A DNA stretch of 23,967 nucleotides from an uncultured Tissierellia bacterium (lineage in GTDB: Bacteria > Bacillota > Clostridia > Tissierellales > Peptoniphilaceae). This document shows positions 1 through 6,779 of the stretch, piece by piece. The stretch spans positions 1-23,967 of the forward strand of contig CABTZP010000008.1 in NCBI GenBank assembly GCA_902489375.1, read 5' to 3'. The notes under the pieces were generated by a model that saw only the letters and a program-made list of their open reading frames with translations, was not told the origin of the DNA and searched no databases. Position 1 is the first letter of the stretch. Every line of letters begins with the position of its first letter. Both the position numbers and the translations under genes were made by a program.

Positions 1-46
1 CCCTCAGCTTGGGAAGCTGATGCTCTACCAACTGAGCTACTGCCGC
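1..46 (-). tRNA. tRNA-Gly (anticodon CCC), 3' part cut off by window edge
   Basis: Read on the minus strand, the gene begins GCGGCAG (acceptor strand), then TA, a D-arm GCTC-AGTTGGTA-GAGC, and an anticodon arm TCAGC-TTCCCAA-GCTGA. The seven-base loop TTCCCAA places CCC at positions 34-36, which reads the glycine codon GGG. The window ends just after the anticodon stem, so the variable loop, T-arm and 3' acceptor strand are not visible. The D-arm and anticodon arm fit the standard geometry exactly. The identity rests on the anticodon alone. Confidence 0.9.
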
Positions 47-91
47 ATACGCAGAGATGAGGATAAAATATCTTCTGCGAATGTGTTCTCT

Positions 92-120
92 ATTTTACAA
101 GATTCCTTCCTTTTTCGCAA
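92..120 (-). promoter_or_regulatory. probable sigma-A promoter of the tRNA-Gly gene
   Basis: On the minus strand, TTGCGA (complement of 115-120) is followed after 17 bases by TAAAAT (complement of 92-97). These match the -35 consensus at 4 of 6 positions and the -10 at 5 of 6. Transcription would start near position 85, giving a leader of about 39 bases before the tRNA. It is called from consensus matching only. Confidence 0.45.
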
Positions 121-143
121 ATTTAATTTTTAAGCAGGGTCTT

Positions 144-173
144 TTGGCTGATTCGCCTTGTCTTTGCTATAAT
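144..173 (+). promoter_or_regulatory. sigma-A promoter with extended -10, upstream of the glycosyltransferase
   Basis: A perfect TATAAT (168-173) is preceded by TG one base upstream (TGCTATAAT), an extended -10 element. TTGGCT at 144-149, 18 bases upstream, is a 4-of-6 match to the -35. The predicted transcript start near 180 lies upstream of both possible start codons (212 and 236) of the glycosyltransferase. Confidence 0.6.
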
Positions 174-235
174 GCAAAAAGAAATGTCTTGTTTGATGTT
201 CCCGGTTTGCGATGATAGAAAGGATTCTTCATCCC

Positions 236-1240
236 ATGCGAGAAAAACCAATCCTGTATATCGTTATCCCCTGCTATAACGAAGAAAAGGTCCTTCCGCT
301 GACTGCGAAGAAGGTAGAGAGTCTGCTTTCTTCCATGATCAGCCAGGAGCAAATTCATGAAAAAAGTCGCTGTCTTTTGGTGAATGACGGGTCGAGGGAT
401 CAAACCTGGCCGATGATTGAGGCTCTTCATCAGAAAAACGCCCATTTTTTGGGGGTCTTGTTGAGCCGAAACCGAGGCCATCAAAATGCCCTGCTGGCGG
501 GGCTGATGACCGCCCTTCCCCACGCTGACTGCACGATCAGTATGGATGCTGACCTTCAAGATGATCCCGAGGCCATCCGAAAGATGGTGGATGCTTATCT
601 TCAGGGAAATGATGTGGTCTACGGGGTCCGCGAGGACCGGTCGAAAGATCGTTTTTTGAAACGCTTCACGGCAGAAGCGTATTATAAACTTCTTCAAAAA
701 TTGGGCGGAGAGATTGTCTACAATCACGCAGACTTCCGCCTGCTCTCCCAAAGAGCTCTTTTTTCCCTGGCTCAATTTGATGAAGTGAACCTGTTTTTAA
801 GAGGATTGGTGCCTTTAGTCGGCTATCCCTCCGCCATTGTCTGCTATTCCCGCGGGCAAAGAGCGGCTGGAGAAAGCAAATATCCCTTAAAAAAAATGGT
901 CCAGCTGGCTGCGGACGGGATCACTTCCCTTTCAGCAAAACCGTTGACCGGCCTTTTTTTCTTTGGACTTTTGATCGCCCTCCCCGCTTTCATTTTTCTT
1001 CTGGTCAGCTGGGTTCGATATGAGCTTGGCCATTCGAATGGGTTGGGTCTTCTTCTTTCTTCCATTTGGCTCATTGGGGGATTTTTGCTCATGGGCTTAG
1101 GGCTGATCGGTCAATATACGGGAAAAATTTATCTTGAAAATAAGAGACGCCCCCGTTTTATTATCCAAGAAGTCCTTTTGGATGACGAAAAAGAAGTCCC
1201 CCCCATGGATCATTCTTTTTCGTCAATTAGCAGGCGATAA
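236..1240 (+). CDS. membrane-anchored family 2 glycosyltransferase (DPM1/GtrB-like)
   Basis: The product is a 334-residue GT-A glycosyltransferase of the family that moves a sugar from a nucleotide donor, typically onto polyprenyl phosphate. Visible motifs are IVIPCYNEE near residue 9, the NDGSRDQT loop near 50, SRNRGHQNALLAG near 77, and the metal/nucleotide-binding DADLQDDPE at about 104-112. Two hydrophobic C-terminal segments, roughly residues 232-254 and 265-292, are followed by a basic tail starting YLENKRRPRF, the usual arrangement for GtrB-type enzymes facing the cytoplasm. The ATG at 236 is chosen because AGAAAGGA lies 11 bases upstream; the in-frame ATG at 212 has no Shine-Dalgarno sequence. 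The gene stands alone behind its own promoter. Its last 31 bases overlap the end of the convergent gene. Donor sugar and acceptor cannot be read from the sequence. Confidence 0.9.
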   Translation: MREKPILYIVIPCYNEEKVLPLTAKKVESLLSSMISQEQIHEKSRCLLVNDGSRDQTWPMIEALHQKNAHFLGVLLSRNRGHQNALLAGLMTALPHADCTISMDADLQDDPEAIRKMVDAYLQGNDVVYGVREDRSKDRFLKRFTAEAYYKLLQKLGGEIVYNHADFRLLSQRALFSLAQFDEVNLFLRGLVPLVGYPSAIVCYSRGQRAAGESKYPLKKMVQLAADGITSLSAKPLTGLFFFGLLIALPAFIFLLVSWVRYELGHSNGLGLLLSSIWLIGGFLLMGLGLIGQYTGKIYLENKRRPRFIIQEVLLDDEKEVPPMDHSFSSISRR

Positions 1241-2421
1241 GCCGTTTTATCAACAACAATTTCTTGATTTTCTTCTTCTCTCTTTTTTTGGTTCCGAAAC
1301 CATGCCGATTCCCAGTAGGGCGTAAGGGTAAACTCCGCAGGCTGTCCCTGGATGGATCCTCCCTTTCCATTGGCAAAGGCCACATAAATCATCTCATCGA
1401 CCTTTCCAATGTGCATGATTTTTCCATTTGCTTTCACGGGCTCTTCCAGCTTATAGATCCTCTTGACTTCTCCCCCCTGAAGGGCCTCATACACCATAAG
1501 GGTATCGGGATCCACAATCAGGGTCGTTGTATCATACAGGGCATAATAAGAAGAGGGCAGATCTTTTTTAGAAAGAGAAGGCTGTTCTTCATCCATTTTC
1601 ACAGGCTGGTTTGTCAATTCCGCTTTTTGATCCTTTGGCTCCCTAGTCTGAAGGAGCGCGGCAATGACGAGGAGAAGAAATACGCTGATTCCAATGGCGT
1701 AAACGGAGGTTTTTTGATTTCTGAAAAGATCAAAAAGGCGTTCAAAAAAAGAGCCTGACTTCCCTGAAGCAATGGATTGAACCGCTTTTCTTTCAAAGCT
1801 TTGAGAAAAAGAATGCTTGTTTAAATTGGCCAGCGCTTCAATTCGGTTGGTCTTCTCTTTAAGTTTGAAAAACAAAGCCTGCTGAATGGCGGGATCTACC
1901 GGTTGATAGGGCCTTCGATCACTGCGGGGAACGCGCTTTCCTAAGATCAGTAAGGATTGATTCACTCTTCTTGAGACCGCGGAGGGACGGAGATGAAGAA
2001 CGGCTCCCAGATTTTCATCGGAAAGGTGAAGACAAACTTTTCCCGCCAAGATGATTTGATCCTGAAAATTTAAACAATCCACTGCCTTTTCCAGGTCATA
2101 AATTCGGTTCCCCGTGCGGCGGAAGTCGGACGGATCCGCAAAAAGCTCTCGATAGGTCGACCGATCCAGCCGGCCCCGATCCTTTCTCAAAAAAACGAGG
2201 GCGATCTGACAGGTTAGTAGGCCGATAAAATATTTGCTTCCCTCCCAGCCTTCCGGCATGAGATGCTCATAATGGGCAAGTCTTGTCATCGTCTCAATGA
2301 CAACCTTCTCCGCTCTTTCTTCATCTCGGAGAAAATGAAAGGCAATGTGATAGGAGAAATTTTTCATCCGATTTAAAATTTGCCGGCTCGTACCGCCCAG
2401 CATATTTCCATAATTGGACAT
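1210..2421 (-). CDS. ECF sigma-like protein fused to a transmembrane anchor and outer domain
   Basis: This 403-residue protein has three parts. Counting from the chosen start, residues about 23-87 resemble sigma region 2: FHFLRDEERAEKVV, then SKYFIGLLTCQIALVFLRKD, where ECF factors have the FRAWLYRIARN-like helix. Residues about 109-163 resemble region 4, with an acidic DLEKAVDCL start and a helix-turn-helix LSDENLGAVLHLRPSAVSRR. A single hydrophobic helix (SVYAIGISVFLLLVIAALL, about 239-257) follows, then about 145 polar residues with no domain I recognise, presumably outside the cell. The start at 2421 is favoured by AAGGAG six bases upstream; an in-frame ATG at 2490 has no such site. It is monocistronic, with no separate anti-sigma gene nearby. 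Region 2 is divergent, so it could be a tethered regulator rather than a working sigma factor. The sigma-like assignment is inferred by eye. Confidence 0.72.
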   Translation of the reverse strand: MSNYGNMLGGTSRQILNRMKNFSYHIAFHFLRDEERAEKVVIETMTRLAHYEHLMPEGWEGSKYFIGLLTCQIALVFLRKDRGRLDRSTYRELFADPSDFRRTGNRIYDLEKAVDCLNFQDQIILAGKVCLHLSDENLGAVLHLRPSAVSRRVNQSLLILGKRVPRSDRRPYQPVDPAIQQALFFKLKEKTNRIEALANLNKHSFSQSFERKAVQSIASGKSGSFFERLFDLFRNQKTSVYAIGISVFLLLVIAALLQTREPKDQKAELTNQPVKMDEEQPSLSKKDLPSSYYALYDTTTLIVDPDTLMVYEALQGGEVKRIYKLEEPVKANGKIMHIGKVDEMIYVAFANGKGGSIQGQPAEFTLTPYWESAWFRNQKKREEENQEIVVDKTAYRLLIDEKE

Positions 2422-2748
2422 TTTATTCTCCTTTCCCCAAACTCGCCGCTTATCCAAAAATTTCTCCGCTTTTGCCATCCTGATCTCCATGAAAAAAAAT
2501 CAAGAAAAAAGGATAAAACAAAATGATTAACGTTTTCTTAAAATTATTGTACAAAATATTGCCCGATTCTTGAAGCGTTTCGAGCAAGTCTGTTGATTTC
2601 CTTTGAATGGAACTTGATTATCCTCTCTTTTTCCCCATTTCGTCGGTTTTCAAAGGTTCGTCCAGATGAGATAATATCCCCAGGGAAAAAGAATGGTCAA
2701 AATAAGCGGAAAAAGTCTCCTTCATATAGAAGGTAGAAAGGTTGCCTT
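2422..2748. other. AT-rich intergenic region between divergent genes
   Basis: This 327-base stretch separates the divergent sigma-like gene and decarboxylase gene. It holds the AAGGAG ribosome binding site of the minus-strand gene (2428-2433), a candidate plus-strand promoter (2647-2675) and the AAAGG site of the decarboxylase (2737-2741). A second, weaker plus-strand pair, TTGATT at 2593-2598 and GATTAT at 2616-2621 with 17 bases between, is also present. I see no convincing small gene, terminator or riboswitch. No clear minus-strand promoter stands out. Confidence 0.6.
2647..2675 (+). promoter_or_regulatory. candidate extended -10 promoter of the decarboxylase gene
   Basis: GATAAT at 2670-2675 matches the -10 at 5 of 6 positions and carries an upstream TG (TGAGATAAT). 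TTTTCA at 2647-2652 lies 17 bases upstream and matches the -35 at 4 of 6. A start near 2682 would leave a leader of about 65 bases. Confidence 0.45.
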
Positions 2749-4224
2749 TTGGAAAAAGAAAAAAGAAAAGGTTCCCAGGACACTGGCTGGAACCCCAGAA
2801 AAGAATATCGAAGCCTGCTCTCTGCGATGGAGGCCTATGCCGGATCACAGATCTATCCCTTTCATATGCCGGGTCACAAAAGAAATACCAGAAAATTTGG
2901 CAATCGCCTGCCCTATGGGATCGACATGACGGAAAGTCTGGGGATGGCAGACCTTCACCAGCCTCAGGGAACCCTCTTTCGCCATCAAAAAGAACTGGCC
3001 CGCGCCTTTGGCGCGAAAACGTCTTTTTATATGGTTAATGGTTCGACCGGCGGGAATCTTGCCGGCATTCGGACCTTATTTGACGATGGCGATGCCGTGA
3101 TCGTGGGTAGAAATTCCCATCAATCTGTTTACCACGCCCTGGAGCTTTTTCATCTCAGGCCCTATTACATCCTCCCTGAAAGGGTGGAAGCTTATGGGGT
3201 TTACGGGTCTTATGATCCCCAAAAAATCGAAGAACTTATGACCTTTCATCCTGAGATTAAGGGGGCAATTTTAACCTCTCCGACCTATGAAGGAATCAGT
3301 TCAGACATCAAAAGAATTGCGAAAATGATCCATGCGCACGGCGGACTTTTATTGGTGGATCAGGCGCAGGGCGCTCATTTTCACTGGATGGACGAAAAAA
3401 GAGATGCCATAGCCCAAGGGGCGGACATTGCCATCGAAAGCCTTCATAAGACCCTGCCTTCTCTCACCTCCACCTCGATGGCCCACCTCTCTTCCCGGGT
3501 CGATGAAAAGAGGATGGCCTGGAATCTCTCGATCTTTGAGACGACCTCTCCTTCTCACCTTCTTCTAGCTTCCATTGACCAGTGTCTTCTTTACATGAAT
3601 GCCCATGGGAAAGAGGAACTAAAAAATCTCAGGACCTGGATTGAAGACTTTGATGAAAAAGCAAAAGCCCTAAAGGCCTTAAAGGTTTTTCCTTCAAATC
3701 CTGAAGCAGGCTCCATTCCTGGCGTCTTTTTCCATGATCCGACCCGGATTTTCATCTCGACCCTTTCCTCTTCTCTTTCCGGAAAAGATCTGCAAAACGC
3801 TCTTCGGGAGAAGGGCTTTGAGGCGGAAATGGCCTATGGGGATGAGCTGGTCCTCATTGCAAGCGTTGGGGATGAAAAAGAGGTCTTTGGGCGCTTATGG
3901 GAAGCCGTTAAGGAGATCGATCAGGCCCTTTCCCCTTTAGAAAAGGAAAAATCGCCGCTTTTTCCTCCACTTCCAAAAAAAGCATTGACCATTTACGAAG
4001 CCAGTCGGAAAAAGGGAAAACCGCTTTTACTGGACCAGGCTCTGGGTAAAATTTCCGGCGAATATGTTTGGGTTTATCCTCCGGGGATTCCTCTTCTTTG
4101 CCCGGGAGAAATTTTCGATCAGGATACTTTTCGTTTTTTGGAATCTCTTGAGGCCTCCGGAAACCCGCTCAAATCTACTTATGGAAAATTTCCAAAGGAA
4201 ATGATGGTCCTGGAGGCGGATTGA
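2749..4224 (+). CDS. Orn/Lys/Arg decarboxylase family PLP enzyme
   Basis: This 491-residue protein belongs to the fold-type I PLP family that includes YaaO/SpeA-type basic amino acid decarboxylases, which release CO2 from arginine, lysine or ornithine to give polyamine precursors. Seen in order: FHMPGHKRN (38-46), VNGSTGGN (96-103, PLP phosphate region), SPTYEGI (about 177-183), VDQAQGAHF with the PLP-pairing Asp at 204, and SLHKTLPSLTSTS with the Schiff-base Lys at 234. The C-terminal third matches the family's small domain and contains VYPPGIPLL. The start is a TTG with AAAGG seven bases upstream; the only nearby in-frame ATG (2827) would cut into the conserved N-terminus. The usual family motif at the PLP strand is close to DEAHGAH, so the Q-Q version here is slightly unusual. 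Substrate cannot be told from the sequence. Its stop codon lies inside the scfA promoter. Confidence 0.88.
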   Translation: MEKEKRKGSQDTGWNPRKEYRSLLSAMEAYAGSQIYPFHMPGHKRNTRKFGNRLPYGIDMTESLGMADLHQPQGTLFRHQKELARAFGAKTSFYMVNGSTGGNLAGIRTLFDDGDAVIVGRNSHQSVYHALELFHLRPYYILPERVEAYGVYGSYDPQKIEELMTFHPEIKGAILTSPTYEGISSDIKRIAKMIHAHGGLLLVDQAQGAHFHWMDEKRDAIAQGADIAIESLHKTLPSLTSTSMAHLSSRVDEKRMAWNLSIFETTSPSHLLLASIDQCLLYMNAHGKEELKNLRTWIEDFDEKAKALKALKVFPSNPEAGSIPGVFFHDPTRIFISTLSSSLSGKDLQNALREKGFEAEMAYGDELVLIASVGDEKEVFGRLWEAVKEIDQALSPLEKEKSPLFPPLPKKALTIYEASRKKGKPLLLDQALGKISGEYVWVYPPGIPLLCPGEIFDQDTFRFLESLEASGNPLKSTYGKFPKEMMVLEAD

Positions 4225-4249
4225 CAGCGCTCAGGGAAGCCCATATAAT
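4221..4249 (+). promoter_or_regulatory. consensus sigma-A promoter of scfA
   Basis: TTGACA (4221-4226) and TATAAT (4244-4249) are perfect -35 and -10 hexamers with the ideal 17-base spacer. The TGA stop codon of the decarboxylase (4222-4224) lies inside the -35 box. The predicted transcript starts near 4256, about 30 bases before the scfA start, with AAAGGAGG in between. This is the strongest promoter by consensus in the window and suggests abundant peptide production. Confidence 0.85.
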
Positions 4250-4286
4250 GGATAAAAAGCTTAGATTATCAACAAAGGAGGGGCTT

Positions 4287-4433
4287 ATGAAACATATTAT
4301 TAGCTTAAAAACACGGAATTTAAAGAAGTCTTTAAAAGACGGCGGCTGCGGCGAATGCATGACTTCCTGCCAGTCTGCCTGCAAAACTTCCTGCGGCGTC
4401 GCCAATCAGAACTGTGAGAAGTCTGATCAATAA
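4287..4433 (+). CDS. scfA: SCIFF thioether RiPP precursor peptide
   Basis: This is a 48-residue precursor of the SCIFF family (six cysteines in forty-five residues), whose cysteines are cross-linked by a radical-SAM enzyme to form sactipeptide/ranthipeptide-type thioethers. The N-terminal leader MKHIISLKTRNLKKSLKDGG is followed by a core with Cys at 21, 24, 28, 32, 36 and 43, including GGCGECMTSCQSACKTSC, the family hallmark. The ATG at 4287 has AAAGGAGG (4274-4281) five bases upstream. Upstream in-frame codons would lengthen the leader atypically and lack a binding site. The gene is preceded by a consensus promoter, followed by a strong terminator, and lies 102 bases before its maturase. SCIFF peptides are nearly universal in Clostridia; their function is not settled, though roles in signalling have been proposed. 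Confidence 0.95.
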   Translation: MKHIISLKTRNLKKSLKDGGCGECMTSCQSACKTSCGVANQNCEKSDQ

Positions 4434-4452
4434 CGTTCGATAAATGAATGCG

Positions 4453-4477
4453 GGCCGCTCTTTAGAGCGGCCTTTTT
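4453..4477 (+). terminator. intrinsic terminator between scfA and scfB
   Basis: GGCCGCTC (4453-4460), loop TTTA, GAGCGGCC (4465-4472), then TTTTT (4473-4477). The perfect eight-pair GC-rich stem followed by a U tract is a textbook intrinsic terminator. Because no strong promoter is evident before scfB, it probably acts as a leaky attenuator that gives many peptide transcripts per maturase transcript. Confidence 0.85.
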
Positions 4478-4535
4478 CTTTGCTCTTAACCCCCTTGCGC
4501 AAGCAATAAAATGATCGCGTATAGAAAGAGGAAGC

Positions 4536-5978
4536 ATGATCCACTGTTTTCAAAGTCACGGATATCAGATTGTTGTTGATGTCTATTCCGGATCGGTTCA
4601 TCTTATGGACGATCTGGCCTATCGTTTGGTCCAGGCCCTGGATCAGGCTGGGATAAAAAGTCCTGGAGATTTCCAGGCGGTTTCTCCGGAGAAGATCAAG
4701 GCTCTTTTTCCTTTGGAAAAAGAAGAGGAGCTAACTCAAACCCTGGAAGAAATCCAAGCCCTGGTCCGGGACGAGGCTCTTTTTACTGAGGACTGCTATG
4801 GCGATCTTTCCTGCTCGCTGGCAAAAAAAGAAAGTTTTGTGAAGGCCCTGTGCCTGAATGTCGCCCACTCCTGCAACCTGGACTGCAATTACTGCTTTGC
4901 CAGCCAGGGGAAATACCACGGAGAAAGGGCGCTGATGTCTTTTGACGTGGCAAAAAAAGCGATCGACTTTGTATGCGAAAATTCAGGATCCCACAAAAAC
5001 ATTGACATTGATTTTTTCGGGGGGGAACCCCTGTTAAACTGGGAGCTTGTCAAAAAGACGGTCGCCTATGCCGAAGAGCAGGGAGAAAAGACGAATAAAA
5101 ATTTTCGTTTTACCTTAACGACCAATGGTCTTCTATTGGACGATGAGGTCATGGCCTACTTAAATCAGCATATGCATAATGTGGTCCTTTCCCTGGATGG
5201 AAGACGGGAAGTTCATGATTATTTCCGCCACGATCTTTCCGGAGAGGGATCTTATGACCGAATTGTCCCCAAATTTCAAAAGTTCGTAAAGAGTCGAGGC
5301 GATCAGGAATATTACCTCCGGGGGACCTTTACCCGCCGGAACAAGGACTTTTATGAAGACATCTTGCATATGGCAGGTCTTGGCTTTCACCGGCTTTCTA
5401 TGGAACCGGTGATTGGCGATCCTTCGGAAAAATATATGTTTAAAGAGGAGGATCTTCCTTATCTCAAAAACCAATATGACCTTTTAACCGATGAAATGCT
5501 TCGCCGGGACCGGCTTGCTGACCAATGGGTTAAAGAGGGAAAACCTCTTTCCCAGATGCCGGACCGGGACCGCCCCTTTGTCTTTTACCATTTCATGATC
5601 AATATGGAAGAAGGTCCCTGCATATATAAGCGAATCTCCGGCTGCGGGTCGGGCACCGAATATATGGCCGTCACTCCCCAGGGAGACCTTTTCCCCTGTC
5701 ATCAGTTTGTGGGCGAAGAGGCCTACCTTTTGGGCAATGTCTTTGAAGGAATCAAAAATCCGGGCCTGATCCGGGAATTTCAATCCTGCAATTGCTATTC
5801 CCGCAAAGACTGCCAGTCCTGCTGGGCAAAGCTCTTTTGTTCCGGAGGCTGCGCCGCCAACGCCCTTCATGCTGAGGGGGCCATCCAAAAGATCGTTCCC
5901 TTCTCATGCGAACTTTTCCGAAAGCGGATGGAATGTGCCCTGACCTTAAAAGTCGATGAGATGGTAAGAGAGGGCTGA
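4536..5978 (+). CDS. scfB: SCIFF peptide maturase, radical SAM/SPASM thioether-forming enzyme
   Basis: This 480-residue enzyme installs Cys-derived thioether bonds in the scfA peptide, using S-adenosylmethionine and several [4Fe-4S] clusters. The first 80 residues (HGYQIVVDVYSGSVHLMDD onward) resemble the peptide-recognition region of the family. The radical-SAM cluster motif CNLDCNYC has Cys at 113, 117 and 120, and FFGGEPLL (160-167) is the SAM-binding GGE motif. The C-terminal SPASM-type region is rich in Cys: 370, 388, 418, 420, 426, 429, 435, 439 and 458, including CQSCWAKLFCSGGCA. Length fits known SCIFF maturases such as CteB. AGAGG lies just upstream of the ATG. The gene lies directly downstream of scfA and ends in a strong terminator. 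Family assignment is secure from the pairing and motifs. Confidence 0.95.
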   Translation: MIHCFQSHGYQIVVDVYSGSVHLMDDLAYRLVQALDQAGIKSPGDFQAVSPEKIKALFPLEKEEELTQTLEEIQALVRDEALFTEDCYGDLSCSLAKKESFVKALCLNVAHSCNLDCNYCFASQGKYHGERALMSFDVAKKAIDFVCENSGSHKNIDIDFFGGEPLLNWELVKKTVAYAEEQGEKTNKNFRFTLTTNGLLLDDEVMAYLNQHMHNVVLSLDGRREVHDYFRHDLSGEGSYDRIVPKFQKFVKSRGDQEYYLRGTFTRRNKDFYEDILHMAGLGFHRLSMEPVIGDPSEKYMFKEEDLPYLKNQYDLLTDEMLRRDRLADQWVKEGKPLSQMPDRDRPFVFYHFMINMEEGPCIYKRISGCGSGTEYMAVTPQGDLFPCHQFVGEEAYLLGNVFEGIKNPGLIREFQSCNCYSRKDCQSCWAKLFCSGGCAANALHAEGAIQKIVPFSCELFRKRMECALTLKVDEMVREG

Positions 5979-5989
5979 TTATATAAAAA

Positions 5990-6004
5990 AGCCCTCTAAG
6001 GGCT
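5990..6004 (-). terminator. minus-strand intrinsic terminator after the zinc-ribbon gene
   Basis: Read on the minus strand, AGCCCT-TAG-AGGGCT is followed directly by a run of six T (complement of 5984-5989). It lies about 60 bases past the stop of the minus-strand gene at 6066 and is oriented to end that transcript. AGCCCTCT (5990-5997) can also pair with AGAGGGCT (5969-5976) at the scfB stop, so alternative hairpins are possible. Confidence 0.6.
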
Positions 6005-6012
6005 GATTCAGT

Positions 6013-6051
6013 GGTGTAAAGCATTTCGTTGAAATGCTTTACACCTTTTTT
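6013..6051 (+). terminator. intrinsic terminator of scfB
   Basis: A perfect 15-base stem, GGTGTAAAGCATTTC (6013-6027) with GAAATGCTTTACACC (6031-6045), has a three-base loop GTT and is followed by TTTTTT (6046-6051). It lies 34 bases after the scfB stop. Confidence 0.9.
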
Positions 6052-6065
6052 GGTAAAAATTTTCG

Positions 6066-6653
6066 TTAAAATTCGCTCGGTTTGATCCCAAGGAATGGTG
6101 TAATTTTACGAAGCATTTTCGTCCACAAGGGCGGATAAGCATTATCTCCTTGAACCTTAATTGTCCTTCTGCCATCGTGATACTGATAACTTTCTTTAAA
6201 GTCAATCTCAAGTTCCCATTGGGTCCCATCTAGTACGTAGGGATAAATATACTCTCTTTCCCACTCACCTGGGCAACAAGAATAAACTGCTTTTAGAATT
6301 TTGTTAAATTTTTCTGATGTGATTTCCTTGATCTGCTTAAGCTCTGGACCTTCCATATAGTATGCATCCTGCTCATGATATACATGCAAAATATGACCAG
6401 GAAAATTGAAAAAGCCGTGAACAAAGAGAGAGATCGATTCCGTGTTCCGTTGATCCAGCGTGGTGTCAAAAAGAATATGACAGTCGCAATCAAAGCAATG
6501 ATAGTCCGCTCGTGGGATTGGGATACAGCATCCACCGAGAACGACTTCTTCATTTTCAATGCGTTTTTCTAGTTCCTCATCATACAAGGGCAGTCCCCAG
6601 AGAATTTTAGCTGTATGTGTACCTCCGCAGCGGGGACAAATGCGTTTGAGCAT
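6066..6653 (-). CDS. zinc-ribbon protein of unknown function
   Basis: The product is 195 residues. It begins MLKRICPRCGG and has a second knuckle CFDCDC near residue 52, so two Cys pairs probably bind zinc. Between them lies LWGLPLYDEELEKRIEN and VVLGGCCIP, a pattern I associate with uncharacterised bacterial zinc-ribbon proteins. The C-terminal half is aromatic-rich and soluble, ending in IKVQGDNAYPPLWTKMLRKI; I recognise no catalytic motif there. The ATG at 6653 is chosen because AAGGAGG lies six bases upstream; an in-frame extension to 6740 lacks one. The gene is visibly more AT-rich than its neighbours and stands between two unrelated transcription units, with its own terminator. Late acquisition is possible but not shown. 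No function is proposed. Confidence 0.75.
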   Translation of the reverse strand: MLKRICPRCGGTHTAKILWGLPLYDEELEKRIENEEVVLGGCCIPIPRADYHCFDCDCHILFDTTLDQRNTESISLFVHGFFNFPGHILHVYHEQDAYYMEGPELKQIKEITSEKFNKILKAVYSCCPGEWEREYIYPYVLDGTQWELEIDFKESYQYHDGRRTIKVQGDNAYPPLWTKMLRKITPFLGIKPSEF

Positions 6654-6779
6654 CGCTAACCTCCTTAAATTGTCTAAATTTCGTGGCCTTGTTTTTGATC
6701 TGTATTTCCCGAATGACGATCTCTTTTTTCTTCGTTGCACTGCCTTTTAGCGGGCTTTTTTTACCAAAACAGAAAATTT

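Noticed and set aside
167..775. 202-codon open frame on the minus strand opposite the glycosyltransferase
   Set aside because: It lies entirely antisense to conserved GT-A motifs, has no ribosome binding site, and the translation resembles no protein family.
4494..4503. Palindrome CTTGCGCAAG upstream of scfB as an operator
   Set aside because: A single ten-base palindrome is expected by chance, and no promoter was found next to it.
4332..4601. 89-codon minus-strand frame covering scfA, the terminator and the start of scfB
   Set aside because: It crosses a strong terminator hairpin and two genuine plus-strand genes and has no start signal; a shadow frame.
6770..6779. GAAAATTTTC after the amidohydrolase stop as a terminator
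   Set aside because: The stem is only AT pairs with no proper loop or U tract; it could not form a stable terminator.
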